Origin: an uncultured Prevotellaceae bacterium
Lineage (GTDB): Bacteria > Bacteroidota > Bacteroidia > Bacteroidales > Bacteroidaceae
Assembly (NCBI GenBank): GCA_937891085.1
Contig: CALAEY010000002.1
Coordinates: 1-51,105 of the forward strand
DNA: 51,105 bases
Direction: 5' to 3'
Shown: piece by piece, positions 32,380 through 40,632 of the stretch
Layout: every line of letters starts with the position of its first letter
Numbering within the stretch: the stretch's first letter is position 1
The notes under the pieces: model-generated
What the model was told of the DNA's origin: nothing
Seen by the model: the letters and a program-made list of their open reading frames with translations, nothing else
Databases searched by the model: none
Program-made: the position numbers and the translations under genes

Positions 32380-34193
32380 GGCTCAGCCCTCCATAGGTTA
32401 GGATTTCCCTGCAGATAGCGAGAGAAAGGTTTCACCTCATTGCTGATGAAGATGGTGGCTCCTGTGGCTATCATTGGGTCGAAAAGTTCTGAAGGATTAT
32501 CATCGTGCGTCATGTCACGGAAGTTGCCAGCATGCCCCTTTACAGAGATGTCGAACGCCACACGGCAAACAGCCAATGTGCGCTGAATGGCTTGCTTCAG
32601 CAGAGGGTTGTCTGCCTTGGAGAACCGCAGCTCTACAGCCACAGGTTTCTGATTCAGAAGACTTTGCAGCTTGTCCAAAGCCCCAGTGCTGTCAAGGTCC
32701 ACCAGAGGCATGAACATCAGGCCCTTTGTGTCTGTAGGCTCTGTGATACCACTGAGCATCACCATGTTTTCTGCTCCAAGGCGTTTCACGACTTCTGCAA
32801 TCTTATTGATATAAGGTGTGGCGTTTTTCACTTGCAAGATAATCTTGCCCTGAGCAAAGGCGATGGCATCTGCCAGCGTAGGCACTCGCTTGTCTGTCGA
32901 AGGGTCGTTACCATTCTTTCGATAGGCATAGTGGCGCAACTCCTTCAAGGTGAGATTTTTCACGTAGACGGGAGCCCCCTCCACATACATGAGTCTATTC
33001 AGCGAGTCGTCTGTCAATACCACCAACTCGCCGTCTTTGGTCAGTTGCACGTCGATAGGTACGATGGCAGCCTGCTTCTCCACAGCTTTCTCAATGGAGC
33101 GCAGCGAGTTCTCAGCCGTTCCGTGCCAGTCGCCCTTATCAGCTGCAAGCAGCACTTCCTTGCTGTCCTTGTCTCTCAGCTGATGTCCCAGACTCACGCC
33201 TCTGCGCTGACTGAAAAGCCAGTCGCGGATGGCCTCTATGCTGTAGGTGGTCAGCCATGAGCACATGTGGTCAGGAGCTCCGCGCATGCTGCTCAACGCC
33301 TGAGGCACCACATCGCTCAGCACTAAGTAAGTGATGTTGGTGTGGTGGCGCAGCATGTCTTTCACCTTGAAGTCCAACTGGTCGTCTGTACTGCGGGCAC
33401 TCACATAGCCCTTGGTCAGCGTTGCTCCTTTGGTTTGCAGAAACTCCGTGATAGCATTCATGCCAGGATAGGCACGCATATCGCCCTCAGCCACAGTGAT
33501 AAAGATGTTTTGCTTGGCAAGGGGGGTTGTCACAGTGGGTTCCCACTGTCCAGAGCAGAGGTAAGAGGCAGCGAAGAGTTCTGGATATTTGATATCGAGG
33601 GCGATGCTTGCCATGCAGCCACCCGACTGTCCAGTAGTGTAGATGCGGTCTGAGTCAATGGAATATTGCTGCTGAAGCTGTCCGATAAGGTTAACGGTAG
33701 CATCAACAGCAGGGCTGGCCTCACTTCGATCGTTGGCGATGGTGGAGGCATATTGCGGAGCCAGCACGAAGCACGGATGTTTCTGCTGCTCATAGTCGCT
33801 GGCCCAGACCACTGCCCCCAGCCCTTGTGTCAAGGTGGCTGTCACCTCACGTCCTGTCACACTGGCATCGTGCATGAAGAGCACCAGAGGGTATTTCTTC
33901 GTTGCGTCATAGTCTTTTGGGACGAACAGATTATACTCCAACGACTGCCCAGTGGCTTGATCTTGGTAAGTCAACTGCTTGAACTTCTTGATAATCTCCC
34001 TGAAAGTAGTAGAATCAGGCACAGCCTTGTCATAGCGGAAGTAGGGCACCCAACTTTGTGTCATTCCTCCGCCCCCTTCGCGAGGGCCTCCGCCTTGCTG
34101 GCCGCGTGGAGGTTGTGCACTCAGGTTACTTGTCAGACACAGCATTGCCAGACACAACATCATTGTTGTCGTCTGCCACATCTTTCTTCTCAT
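32376..34193 (-). CDS. Exported alpha/beta hydrolase fused to a degenerate GDPD domain
   Basis: This 605-residue protein has a signal peptide (to about LSAQ), a short Gly-rich linker and a PHB-depolymerase-like hydrolase domain (about 45-330). That domain has LFMHDASVTG near the oxyanion hole and the nucleophile elbow GQSGG. Residues about 345-605 match the glycerophosphodiester phosphodiesterase barrel (KGDWHGTAENSLRSIEKA..., IDVQLTKDGELVVLTDDSLNR, VPTLADAIAFAQGKIILQVK). The catalytic signature is lost, however: His-Arg is Asp352-Lys353, the Glu of ExD is Pro379, and the His of HD is Thr394. The barrel therefore probably binds rather than cleaves. It heads the two-gene esterase operon, divergent from GH115. 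Confidence 0.85.
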   Translation of the reverse strand: MRRKMWQTTTMMLCLAMLCLTSNLSAQPPRGQQGGGPREGGGGMTQSWVPYFRYDKAVPDSTTFREIIKKFKQLTYQDQATGQSLEYNLFVPKDYDATKKYPLVLFMHDASVTGREVTATLTQGLGAVVWASDYEQQKHPCFVLAPQYASTIANDRSEASPAVDATVNLIGQLQQQYSIDSDRIYTTGQSGGCMASIALDIKYPELFAASYLCSGQWEPTVTTPLAKQNIFITVAEGDMRAYPGMNAITEFLQTKGATLTKGYVSARSTDDQLDFKVKDMLRHHTNITYLVLSDVVPQALSSMRGAPDHMCSWLTTYSIEAIRDWLFSQRRGVSLGHQLRDKDSKEVLLAADKGDWHGTAENSLRSIEKAVEKQAAIVPIDVQLTKDGELVVLTDDSLNRLMYVEGAPVYVKNLTLKELRHYAYRKNGNDPSTDKRVPTLADAIAFAQGKIILQVKNATPYINKIAEVVKRLGAENMVMLSGITEPTDTKGLMFMPLVDLDSTGALDKLQSLLNQKPVAVELRFSKADNPLLKQAIQRTLAVCRVAFDISVKGHAGNFRDMTHDDNPSELFDPMIATGATIFISNEVKPFSRYLQGNPNLWRAEP

Positions 34194-34393
34194 AATATAA
34201 TAAGGTGGAGTTTAATTTGAGCCGAGGCTCAGGTCTCTGCCAAGACCCATGGGTGATATACTAATAAAGTTAAGGTATCTCTGTGCAAATATAAATGTTT
34301 GTCTTCAGAATTGCAAATGAAACCCTTGCAATGTTTTAGTGCGAATGTATGAATAATCTCAAGAAATAATATGGATAGTTCGAATAATTGTGT

Positions 34394-34401
34394 TATATTT
34401 G
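34394..34401 (+). promoter_or_regulatory. -7 element TATATTTG of the GH115 gene
   Basis: TATATTTG lies 36 nt before the ATG at 34438 in the 244-bp divergent region (34194-34437); no good -33 box was found and nothing else in that region is recognisable. Confidence 0.5.
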
Positions 34402-34437
34402 TCAAATTAATTTACTCATTAACCCTTATTTAATAGC

Positions 34438-36771
34438 ATGAAGAATAATATTTTACTGATTACCACTCTCCTCTGCCTTTGCCTGAAGGCTGACGCGCAG
34501 TTCCTGTGGGAGGCTCATAAGGTGCAACAAGTGGCATGTGCTGACAATGAACACGTGATGATTAAGACCACTTTGGGCATCTTGAATCATGACAGCAAGG
34601 CTGTATTAGGCGACAGCATCACCATCAGCAACCGCACTGGAAACATCGTGGTAGGCACCATGGGTATCAGCCCTCTGGTTGCAAGCGTAGATGTCTCTCC
34701 TCTGAAGAATCTGAAAGAAGGTTTCATGCTCAAGGTGGGCGATGACCACAAACTCTATGTTATAGGAAGTGATGCACATGGTACTGCCTATGGCATCATC
34801 GAACTGACCCGTCTCTTGGGCGTGTCGCCTTGGGAGTTCTGGGCCGATGCTGCTCCTCGCACCTTAAATAAGTTGGAACTTCCAGCGGGCTATCAGCAGG
34901 TGCAGAGTCCATCTGTGGAGTTCAGAGGTATTTTCATCAACGATGAGGACTGGGGACTTACCCGCTGGAACAGTCGCGACTACGAACCACCTTACCGCCC
35001 TACACGACCAGCCATAGGGCCAGACAAGACAGCCCGTATTTTCGAACTTTTGCTTCGTCTAAGAGCCAATACCTACTGGCCTCCGATGCACGAGAGTAAT
35101 CAGGCCTTCTTCCTCACAGATGGAAATCGTGAGGTAGCCGAGCAGTATGGCATCTACATTGGCAGTTCGCACTGTGAGCCAATGGCTTGCAATGCCGCTG
35201 TGGAGTGGGTGAAGCGAGGGGTAGGTGAGTATAACTTCATCGACAATCGCGAAGGTGTGATGAACTTCTGGGAAGACCGTGTGAAAGAGGTGAAGAATCA
35301 GGAAATCTTCTACACCGTGGGTATGAGAGGTCTGCACGACTGGGGCATGGCAGGTGCCAATACCGTGGAAGAGCGTAAGGTGGCCTTAGATCAAGTGATC
35401 AAGGCTCAGCGCGAGCTTCTGGCCAAGCATGTGAACAGCGATGTAACCACCGTGCCACAGATGTTTATCCCCTATAAAGAGGTGCTTGATGTCTATAATG
35501 CCGGCCTTGAAGTGCCAGATGACGTTACCTTGATGTGGCCAGATGACAATTTCGGCTATATCACGCATTATCCCACAGAGAAAGAACGCCAGCGCAGTGG
35601 TGGCAACGGATGCTACTACCATGTCTCCTATTGGGGCGTTCCTCACGACTATCTCTGGCTTGGCACCTTCAGTCCTGGCTTGCTGTATCAGCAGATGAAC
35701 TCTGCCTATGACAATGGGGTGCAGAAGATTTGGATTCTGAATGTAGGCGACATCAAACCTATTGAATATCAGACAGAACTTTTCCTCGACATGGCATGGA
35801 ACATCAATCAGGTGCGCCAGCAAGGCCCTACGCAGCATCTGTCTGCTTTCTTGCTGCGTGAGTTTGGTGAGAAAGCAGGAAAAGACCTGCTTCCTGTGAT
35901 GGCTGAGCATTACCGCTTGGCGCATATTCATAAGCCTGAACACATGGGCAATTCTTATGTCTATATGCCTGTAGATCGCCTGGAAGTGAGCGACATGCCT
36001 TGGAGCGAGAACTACATCCGCCAGCGCATCAGCGACTATAAGAGCATCTCCGACCGTGCAGAGGCTATAGGCAAGACCATGCCTTACGACCGTGAAGACA
36101 CCTATTTCCATCTGGTGAAGTATCCTGTGCAGGCAGCCACGCAGATGAACAACAAGTTCCTCTATGCACAGCTGGCTCGTCATGGCAAGGGCAGCTGGAA
36201 AGACAGCGACTTGGCTTATGATAGCATAGCCCGCCTTACGAGTGACTATAACTATGGCATTCACAATAATGGCAAGTGGAGGCGCATGATGGACTATCAG
36301 CCTCGAAAGCTGCCCGTGTTTGAGATAGTTCCTAAGGTGCAGCTCAACACCCCTCTGTTGGCAGACGAGCCTATCCAGATAAAGTGGAACGGCACGGAAT
36401 ACACCAAAGGTACAGGTAAAGTTCAGGAGGCACTGGGCTATGAAGGAAAGGCGGCTTATTATCCTATTGGTGACAAGCAGCAGTTCGACTTGGGGGCACT
36501 CAAGGGCGACAGCATTCACGTCCGTATCTGCTTCTTGCCGACTTTCCCTGTGAACAATGAGCAGATACGTCTTTCCATCACCCTCGATAAGCAAGCAGCC
36601 CAGACGGTTCATTACGAGACGCACTGGCACTCTGCAGAGTGGTGTGAGAATGTGCTCTTCAACCAGAGCATCAAAGAGGTGGTCTTCAAGAACGATGGCA
36701 AGGCTAAGCACACCCTCACGCTACAAGCCCTTGATGAGGGAGTCGTGGTAGATCAGGTGATGGTTTATTAA
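34438..36771 (+). CDS. GH115 glycoside hydrolase (xylan alpha-1,2-glucuronidase)
   Basis: The 777-residue protein has a signal peptide ending near KADAQ (about 21). An N-terminal domain (GTAYGIIELTRLLGVSPWEFWADAAPR) is followed by the GH115 TIM barrel, with VEFRGIFINDEDWGL, RLRANTYWPPMHE, SSHCEPMACN, VGMRGLHDWGM and MWPDDNFGYI. These are characteristic of this family, which removes (methyl)glucuronic acid side chains from xylan. The last ~150 residues form a beta-rich C-terminal domain. It diverges from the coupled esterase pair, which suggests a small cluster for decorated xylan. No SusC/SusD pair or hybrid two-component sensor is nearby, so it is not a full utilisation locus. Confidence 0.92.
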   Translation: MKNNILLITTLLCLCLKADAQFLWEAHKVQQVACADNEHVMIKTTLGILNHDSKAVLGDSITISNRTGNIVVGTMGISPLVASVDVSPLKNLKEGFMLKVGDDHKLYVIGSDAHGTAYGIIELTRLLGVSPWEFWADAAPRTLNKLELPAGYQQVQSPSVEFRGIFINDEDWGLTRWNSRDYEPPYRPTRPAIGPDKTARIFELLLRLRANTYWPPMHESNQAFFLTDGNREVAEQYGIYIGSSHCEPMACNAAVEWVKRGVGEYNFIDNREGVMNFWEDRVKEVKNQEIFYTVGMRGLHDWGMAGANTVEERKVALDQVIKAQRELLAKHVNSDVTTVPQMFIPYKEVLDVYNAGLEVPDDVTLMWPDDNFGYITHYPTEKERQRSGGNGCYYHVSYWGVPHDYLWLGTFSPGLLYQQMNSAYDNGVQKIWILNVGDIKPIEYQTELFLDMAWNINQVRQQGPTQHLSAFLLREFGEKAGKDLLPVMAEHYRLAHIHKPEHMGNSYVYMPVDRLEVSDMPWSENYIRQRISDYKSISDRAEAIGKTMPYDREDTYFHLVKYPVQAATQMNNKFLYAQLARHGKGSWKDSDLAYDSIARLTSDYNYGIHNNGKWRRMMDYQPRKLPVFEIVPKVQLNTPLLADEPIQIKWNGTEYTKGTGKVQEALGYEGKAAYYPIGDKQQFDLGALKGDSIHVRICFLPTFPVNNEQIRLSITLDKQAAQTVHYETHWHSAEWCENVLFNQSIKEVVFKNDGKAKHTLTLQALDEGVVVDQVMVY

Positions 36772-36785
36772 GCCCCTGCTTTGTG

Positions 36786-36983
36786 TTTTAGTCTTCACAC
36801 TTCACAGAGGACATCTAAGTGTCTTATTTATAGCCGCTTAGGAGTGTGAAGTGTTGTCGTAAACACTTCACCACTCTTCACGCTTGTGTGAAGTGTTGTG
36901 AAGAGTCAAACGCCACACTTCACGCTCGTTATCGCTTGTATGTGAGCGAGTTAAGCACCATTTGTGAAGTGTGAAGACTAAAA
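36786..36983. mobile_element. 198-bp MITE-like element with 21-bp perfect terminal inverted repeats
   Basis: The 21 bases at 36786-36806 (core AGTCTTCACACTTCACA) are perfectly repeated in reverse complement at 36963-36983. Inside, further GTGAAGTG / CACTTCAC copies alternate in both orientations. There is no protein-coding capacity. Size and structure resemble a miniature inverted-repeat element, but no target duplication was established, and it may instead be a large form of the short-repeat loci seen elsewhere in the window. Confidence 0.55.
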
Positions 36984-36989
36984 TCGAGA

Positions 36990-37292
36990 GCGGGGCTGTT
37001 AATTTAGAGAGCCTAAAGCAGCGGTTTAAGTTTCTAAAGCGGCGGTTTAGGATATCAAAAGCAACGCTTTGGGCGAAAGTAAGTTTCGTCCCCAACGAAA
37101 ATAGGTCTCGCCATCAACGAGATTACGTTTCGTCGAGCCTTGGGTTACGGCAATCCTTGCCTTAGGTTACTCCTCGACTTTTGCTGGTGTGCACAGAAAA
37201 AATTGTTCCTGTGCACACCAACAAATATTCTCTAACGTAGGAAATATTATTTCCTAACTAGAGAAAAAGTTTTCCCTAACTGGCGCGTAAAA
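36990..37292. repeat. Chain of hairpins between GH115 and umuC
   Basis: No gene is seen here. The stretch holds successive stem-loops: CTAAA-TTTAG pairs with GCGG cores around 37011-37051, TCGT/ACGA near 37085-37098, TCTCG/CGAGA near 37107-37123, a perfect 12-bp stem (37185-37196 with 37209-37220), and a two-tier hairpin TCTCTA-AGGAAAT / ATTTCCT-TAGAGA (37229-37264). The last two probably terminate the convergent GH115 and umuC transcripts. Confidence 0.6.
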
Positions 37293-37293
37293 A

Positions 37294-38592
37294 TCACGTT
37301 AGCTGAATGACATCCGTGATGCGGGTGCTGGGGTTTTTGCTGCGGAAATCGTGCTTGATGGCATTGGCGAAAACATCGGCCTTGCCAATGCCATTCTTGC
37401 CTGTGTATTGCTGGGCACCTATGACTACTGTCTCGGAGCCTTGCGTCTGATTGATGCGATCTATCACCTTATCCAGACGACGCATGCGCTGAATGTTCTC
37501 CGCATTTACATCGAAAAGGTCGGTTTGAAGGGGCGTTTCCTCCGTGATGCCCATCAAGATGACACCAGCTTTCTTGTAGCGAAAGCCCTGACGATAGATG
37601 GACTTCAGCACCTCAGAGGCAGCCTTCACTATCTCTATGTTGCTATTCGTCGGAGTGACTAAGCGTATCTCACGGCTGTTCCAATACTGCGCCAAGTCTT
37701 CACGAAACGGATTGGTATTCAGAAAGACACTCACAATGCTGGCCACACTATGCTGTCGACGCAGCTTCTCTGCACAGCGCACAGCATAGTTGCTCACATG
37801 GGTGCGAAGCTCGTCATAGCTTGTTATCATGCCTGGGAAACTGCGACTGGTACAGATGCTCTGCTTATCAGCCAACTGCTCATTGGGCACGCAATCAGCC
37901 CCATTCAGCTCTCGCCAAGTGCGCAGCAGCACGATGTTGTTGAACGTAATGCGCACCCAATCCTCTGGACGCATCGCGAAGTCGTAAGCGGTATTCACAC
38001 CCAGCATATTCAACTTGCGGGCATACCTGCGCCCTATGCCCCAGACCTCTTCCACAGGAAATAGCTTCAGAGCCTTGGTGCGTTTCTCGTCATTGTCTAT
38101 CACACAGCAATGGCGATATCCCTTGTATTTCTTGGCAAAATGACTGGCTACCTTTGATAAGGTCTTGTTGGGAGCAATGCCTATGCTTATGGGCATGCCT
38201 ACGCCTTGCTTTACCTTTCGATGGAGGGCTTCGCCCCATTGCTTGAAATCTGTGCCTTCATCGAAGCCATCGAAATAGACGAAGCATTCATCGATGGAAT
38301 AGCGGAAATAGGCAGGCACTTCCTGACTGATAAGGCTCATCACACGGGCCGTGAGGTCGCCACAGAGCTCATAGTTGCTGCTGAATACAGCTATCTTCTC
38401 ATTGGGGAAGAGCTCTGCCAACTGATAATAAGGTATGCCACCCTTGATGCCCAGGGCTTTGGCCTCATTGCTTCGAGCCACCACACAGCCATCATTGTTA
38501 CTGAGCACCACCACGGGCTTTCCCTCCAAATCAGGACGGAACACACGTTCGCAAGACACGTAGCAGTTGTCGCAGTCAATGATGCCGTACAT
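37294..38592 (-). CDS. umuC: Y-family DNA polymerase V catalytic subunit UmuC
   Basis: The 432-residue protein starts MYGIIDCDNCYVSCERVF, the standard UmuC opening with the first catalytic Asp. The YSIDECFVYFD motif supplies the second metal-binding acidic pair, and GMPISIGIAPNKTLSKVA is the usual palm/thumb segment. The little-finger domain and a C-terminal UmuC-specific extension follow. I chose the ATG at 38592, 2 nt after the umuD stop; a GTG at 38598 would overlap the umuD stop as GTGA and add two residues. UmuC copies past DNA lesions with low fidelity when activated by processed UmuD. Confidence 0.95.
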   Translation of the reverse strand: MYGIIDCDNCYVSCERVFRPDLEGKPVVVLSNNDGCVVARSNEAKALGIKGGIPYYQLAELFPNEKIAVFSSNYELCGDLTARVMSLISQEVPAYFRYSIDECFVYFDGFDEGTDFKQWGEALHRKVKQGVGMPISIGIAPNKTLSKVASHFAKKYKGYRHCCVIDNDEKRTKALKLFPVEEVWGIGRRYARKLNMLGVNTAYDFAMRPEDWVRITFNNIVLLRTWRELNGADCVPNEQLADKQSICTSRSFPGMITSYDELRTHVSNYAVRCAEKLRRQHSVASIVSVFLNTNPFREDLAQYWNSREIRLVTPTNSNIEIVKAASEVLKSIYRQGFRYKKAGVILMGITEETPLQTDLFDVNAENIQRMRRLDKVIDRINQTQGSETVVIGAQQYTGKNGIGKADVFANAIKHDFRSKNPSTRITDVIQLT

Positions 38593-38594
38593 GC

Positions 38595-39032
38595 TCACCT
38601 CCAGCTCTTTACGGTAAATGTCACTACACCCCAGAGGATAAAGTTGTCGCCCGCATTCACTCGGATGGGCTGAAACTCTTCATTGGCAGGTTGGAGTAGG
38701 ATATAGCCCTCTGCCTGATGGCTCTTGTCCAGGCGCTTGATGGTGAAACCATCGTTCACCCAGGCCACTACGACATCACCATCTTCTGCCTCCAAGCTGC
38801 GATCTATGATCACATAGTCGCCCTTTCCAATGCCAGCATCGCGCATCGACTCTCCTCCCACGCGGGCATAGAAGGTGGTTTCTGGATGACGCACCAACTC
38901 CTTAGTCAGATCGAGGCTATTGCGCATATAGTCGTCAGCTGGCGAGGGGAAGCCAGCCATCAGCACAGGCGCGTATTGCAGTTCGAGCTCCGTGCCATAG
39001 TCGGGTTTGAATATTTCAATGTCAGATTTCAT
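38595..39032 (-). CDS. umuD: UmuD-like translesion polymerase subunit (S24 peptidase)
   Basis: The 145-residue protein has the LexA/UmuD self-cleavage layout: cleavage site Ala26-Gly27 (LMAGFPSP), catalytic Ser62 in GGESMRDAGI and catalytic Lys99 in FTIKRLDK. There is no DNA-binding domain, so it is UmuD rather than LexA. RecA-stimulated cleavage would convert it to the active subunit of polymerase V. It is immediately followed by umuC. No clear SOS operator or TAnnTTTG element could be recognised in the 57 bp upstream. Confidence 0.93.
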   Translation of the reverse strand: MKSDIEIFKPDYGTELELQYAPVLMAGFPSPADDYMRNSLDLTKELVRHPETTFYARVGGESMRDAGIGKGDYVIIDRSLEAEDGDVVVAWVNDGFTIKRLDKSHQAEGYILLQPANEEFQPIRVNAGDNFILWGVVTFTVKSWR

Positions 39033-39089
39033 CTCAATCGCATTATTCTGGTGCTGTATGCTAATAGTTTGTCATGCATCATTGCATAG

Positions 39090-39281
39090 TTATCCCTTCC
39101 GTTGGCTGGGCCTATTGGCTCTGCGCTTACGGATGTCGGCTTTCTTCTTGGCAGAAGAGGACCCATGTTGGCCTGTCACATAGCCTTTTTTCTTGGCTTT
39201 AGTCTTTACGCCTGTTGGTTCTGTTTTGCCTTTCCAAGATTTGAAAACTACGCCGCTTATGATTTCTTCTTCTATTGCCAT
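39090..39281 (-). CDS. Small basic protein of unknown function
   Basis: A 63-residue ORF begins 20 bp after the DUF4468 gene on the same strand, so it is probably cotranscribed. The first ~20 residues are acidic to neutral (MAIEEEIISGVVFKSWKGK) and the rest is strongly basic, with runs such as KAKKKG, AKKKADIRKRR and a final SQRKG. The composition suggests RNA or nucleic-acid binding, but no family is recognised. It could also be a spurious frame; spacing and composition argue for a real gene. Confidence 0.5.
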   Translation of the reverse strand: MAIEEEIISGVVFKSWKGKTEPTGVKTKAKKKGYVTGQHGSSSAKKKADIRKRRANRPSQRKG

Positions 39282-39301
39282 TTTTCAATTTATAATAATT
39301 C

Positions 39302-40456
39302 TCATTTACTAATAAAAGCTCTCTGTACTTCTCCAGAGAAGATTTGAGGCATACCTTCTATGGTAGGCTGTGAAGGCAGCGACTTGCACTCCAGAATGAC
39401 AGATGGGCGCTCTGCACCATTAGGATAGAAGCGTACGCTGTAACTATCGGCTTTTTTCAGTGCAGAAACATCCTGCTCAGCACTAAAGATGGTATAGACG
39501 ACTGCTTTTTCATTCTGCTTGCCAAGTGATCCTCCTGCATTGGCCGTGAGGGTTGTCATATTGTAAATATCTGTGCCAATGGCTATTACTAAGCGACCAT
39601 TACCAGCTACAATCAAGTCAGATGAAAGGGCATTTACGTCTGCCTCTGAATAGCCTTCTGGTACAGGTGCAGATGTTGCCACAGCTTCAACTATCACAGG
39701 TTTGGTTTCCTCTGCAGGTTTCACTGCTTCTGCAGCTTTGACTTCTTCAGCAGGTTTTGGCTGAACAGCAGGTTGAGGTTGCTGTTGTGTCGTTGGAGTC
39801 GCAGCAACTTCGTTATTAGCTATCACGATGGTACTCTGGTTGTTGCTTCTCAGTTCCTGCTCATTGCGGGCATCATTGGTAGTAGCCTTAAGCATATTCA
39901 CTGCCCCGATAAAAACAGAATCCACATAATCCACCGTCTTACGACGCCACTTCGCATAGCCGCGTGAGAGTTTGGTATGTGCCTTGTTCAGGGCATATTC
40001 ATCCGTGATCATCTCTTCGGCCGTATAAGTTTCCTCCTTGCCACCTTCATTATAAATATAGCGTATGCGACTGATTTCCAAGTTCAGATTCTCAGGCTTT
40101 GCTGTAGCGGTGAGGATGTAGAGCATACGGGTACGATCAAGGGATAGGGCAGAACTGGAGAATACGATGTAGTGGTCGGCATTGCCCACAATGTTTCCCG
40201 CATCAGCATCTTTGAATACAATGCGGCTATTGTTCTTATTCTGTTTCATCAGGCCGTCCATCCACGTTTCTGTGCGTTGCATGATTTCATCTTTCGACAT
40301 GCCAGGAATATTGAAGTTGCGTGAGAACACCACTTTGCCTTGTTCCTCAGTGACGGCACCTTCCAGATAGCGACTGTCACCCTGTTCCTGTGCATAGAGC
40401 AGTGAAGAACCCGTCATCATGGCTATAATAATAAATAAGGTGTTAATCTTTTTCAT
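39302..40456 (-). CDS. Exported DUF4468 domain protein
   Basis: A 384-residue protein starting MKKINTLF with a signal peptide ending near LLYAQ. Residues about 35-130 match the DUF4468 domain seen in Bacteroidetes exported proteins (GKVVFSRNFNIPGMSKDEIMQRTETWMDGLM, later YILTATAKPENLNLEISRIRYIYN). A Pro/Gln/Glu/Ala-rich linker (about 215-265, many PAEE/KPAEE units) connects it to a C-terminal domain of unknown type. The start at 40456 follows TATCTTTG on the minus strand (40497-40504). Function is unknown. Confidence 0.75.
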   Translation of the reverse strand: MKKINTLFIIIAMMTGSSLLYAQEQGDSRYLEGAVTEEQGKVVFSRNFNIPGMSKDEIMQRTETWMDGLMKQNKNNSRIVFKDADAGNIVGNADHYIVFSSSALSLDRTRMLYILTATAKPENLNLEISRIRYIYNEGGKEETYTAEEMITDEYALNKAHTKLSRGYAKWRRKTVDYVDSVFIGAVNMLKATTNDARNEQELRSNNQSTIVIANNEVAATPTTQQQPQPAVQPKPAEEVKAAEAVKPAEETKPVIVEAVATSAPVPEGYSEADVNALSSDLIVAGNGRLVIAIGTDIYNMTTLTANAGGSLGKQNEKAVVYTIFSAEQDVSALKKADSYSVRFYPNGAERPSVILECKSLPSQPTIEGMPQIFSGEVQRAFISK

Positions 40457-40575
40457 ACAGCTCAAATAAATTGTTCTTGATAATTCATAAACTCTGCAAA
40501 GATATACAAATATCGACTCTCACCCAGCGTTTTGAGCAAAAAAACTGCTTTTGTGCAAAATAAATGCACATTTTT

Positions 40576-40606
40576 ATTGTAATTGTGCAATTTATATATA
40601 ACTTTG
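40576..40606 (+). promoter_or_regulatory. Promoter of the FadL-like porin gene
   Basis: ATTG (40576-40579) and TAACTTTG (40599-40606) are separated by exactly 19 nt. The ATG at 40633 is 26 nt after the -7 box. Confidence 0.75.
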
Positions 40607-40632
40607 TAGCCGTTTTTAAAGTAAAAAGGAAC

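Noticed and set aside
35386..36711. 441-codon minus-strand frame inside GH115
   Set aside because: Antisense to a confident gene; rich in Ile/Val/His/Arg without domain or signal; a codon-bias artefact.
37294..39032. umuDC as part of a mobile element
   Set aside because: No integrase, transposase or attachment repeats adjoin it; the 198-bp inverted-repeat element lies about 300 bp beyond umuC and has no matching partner on the other side.
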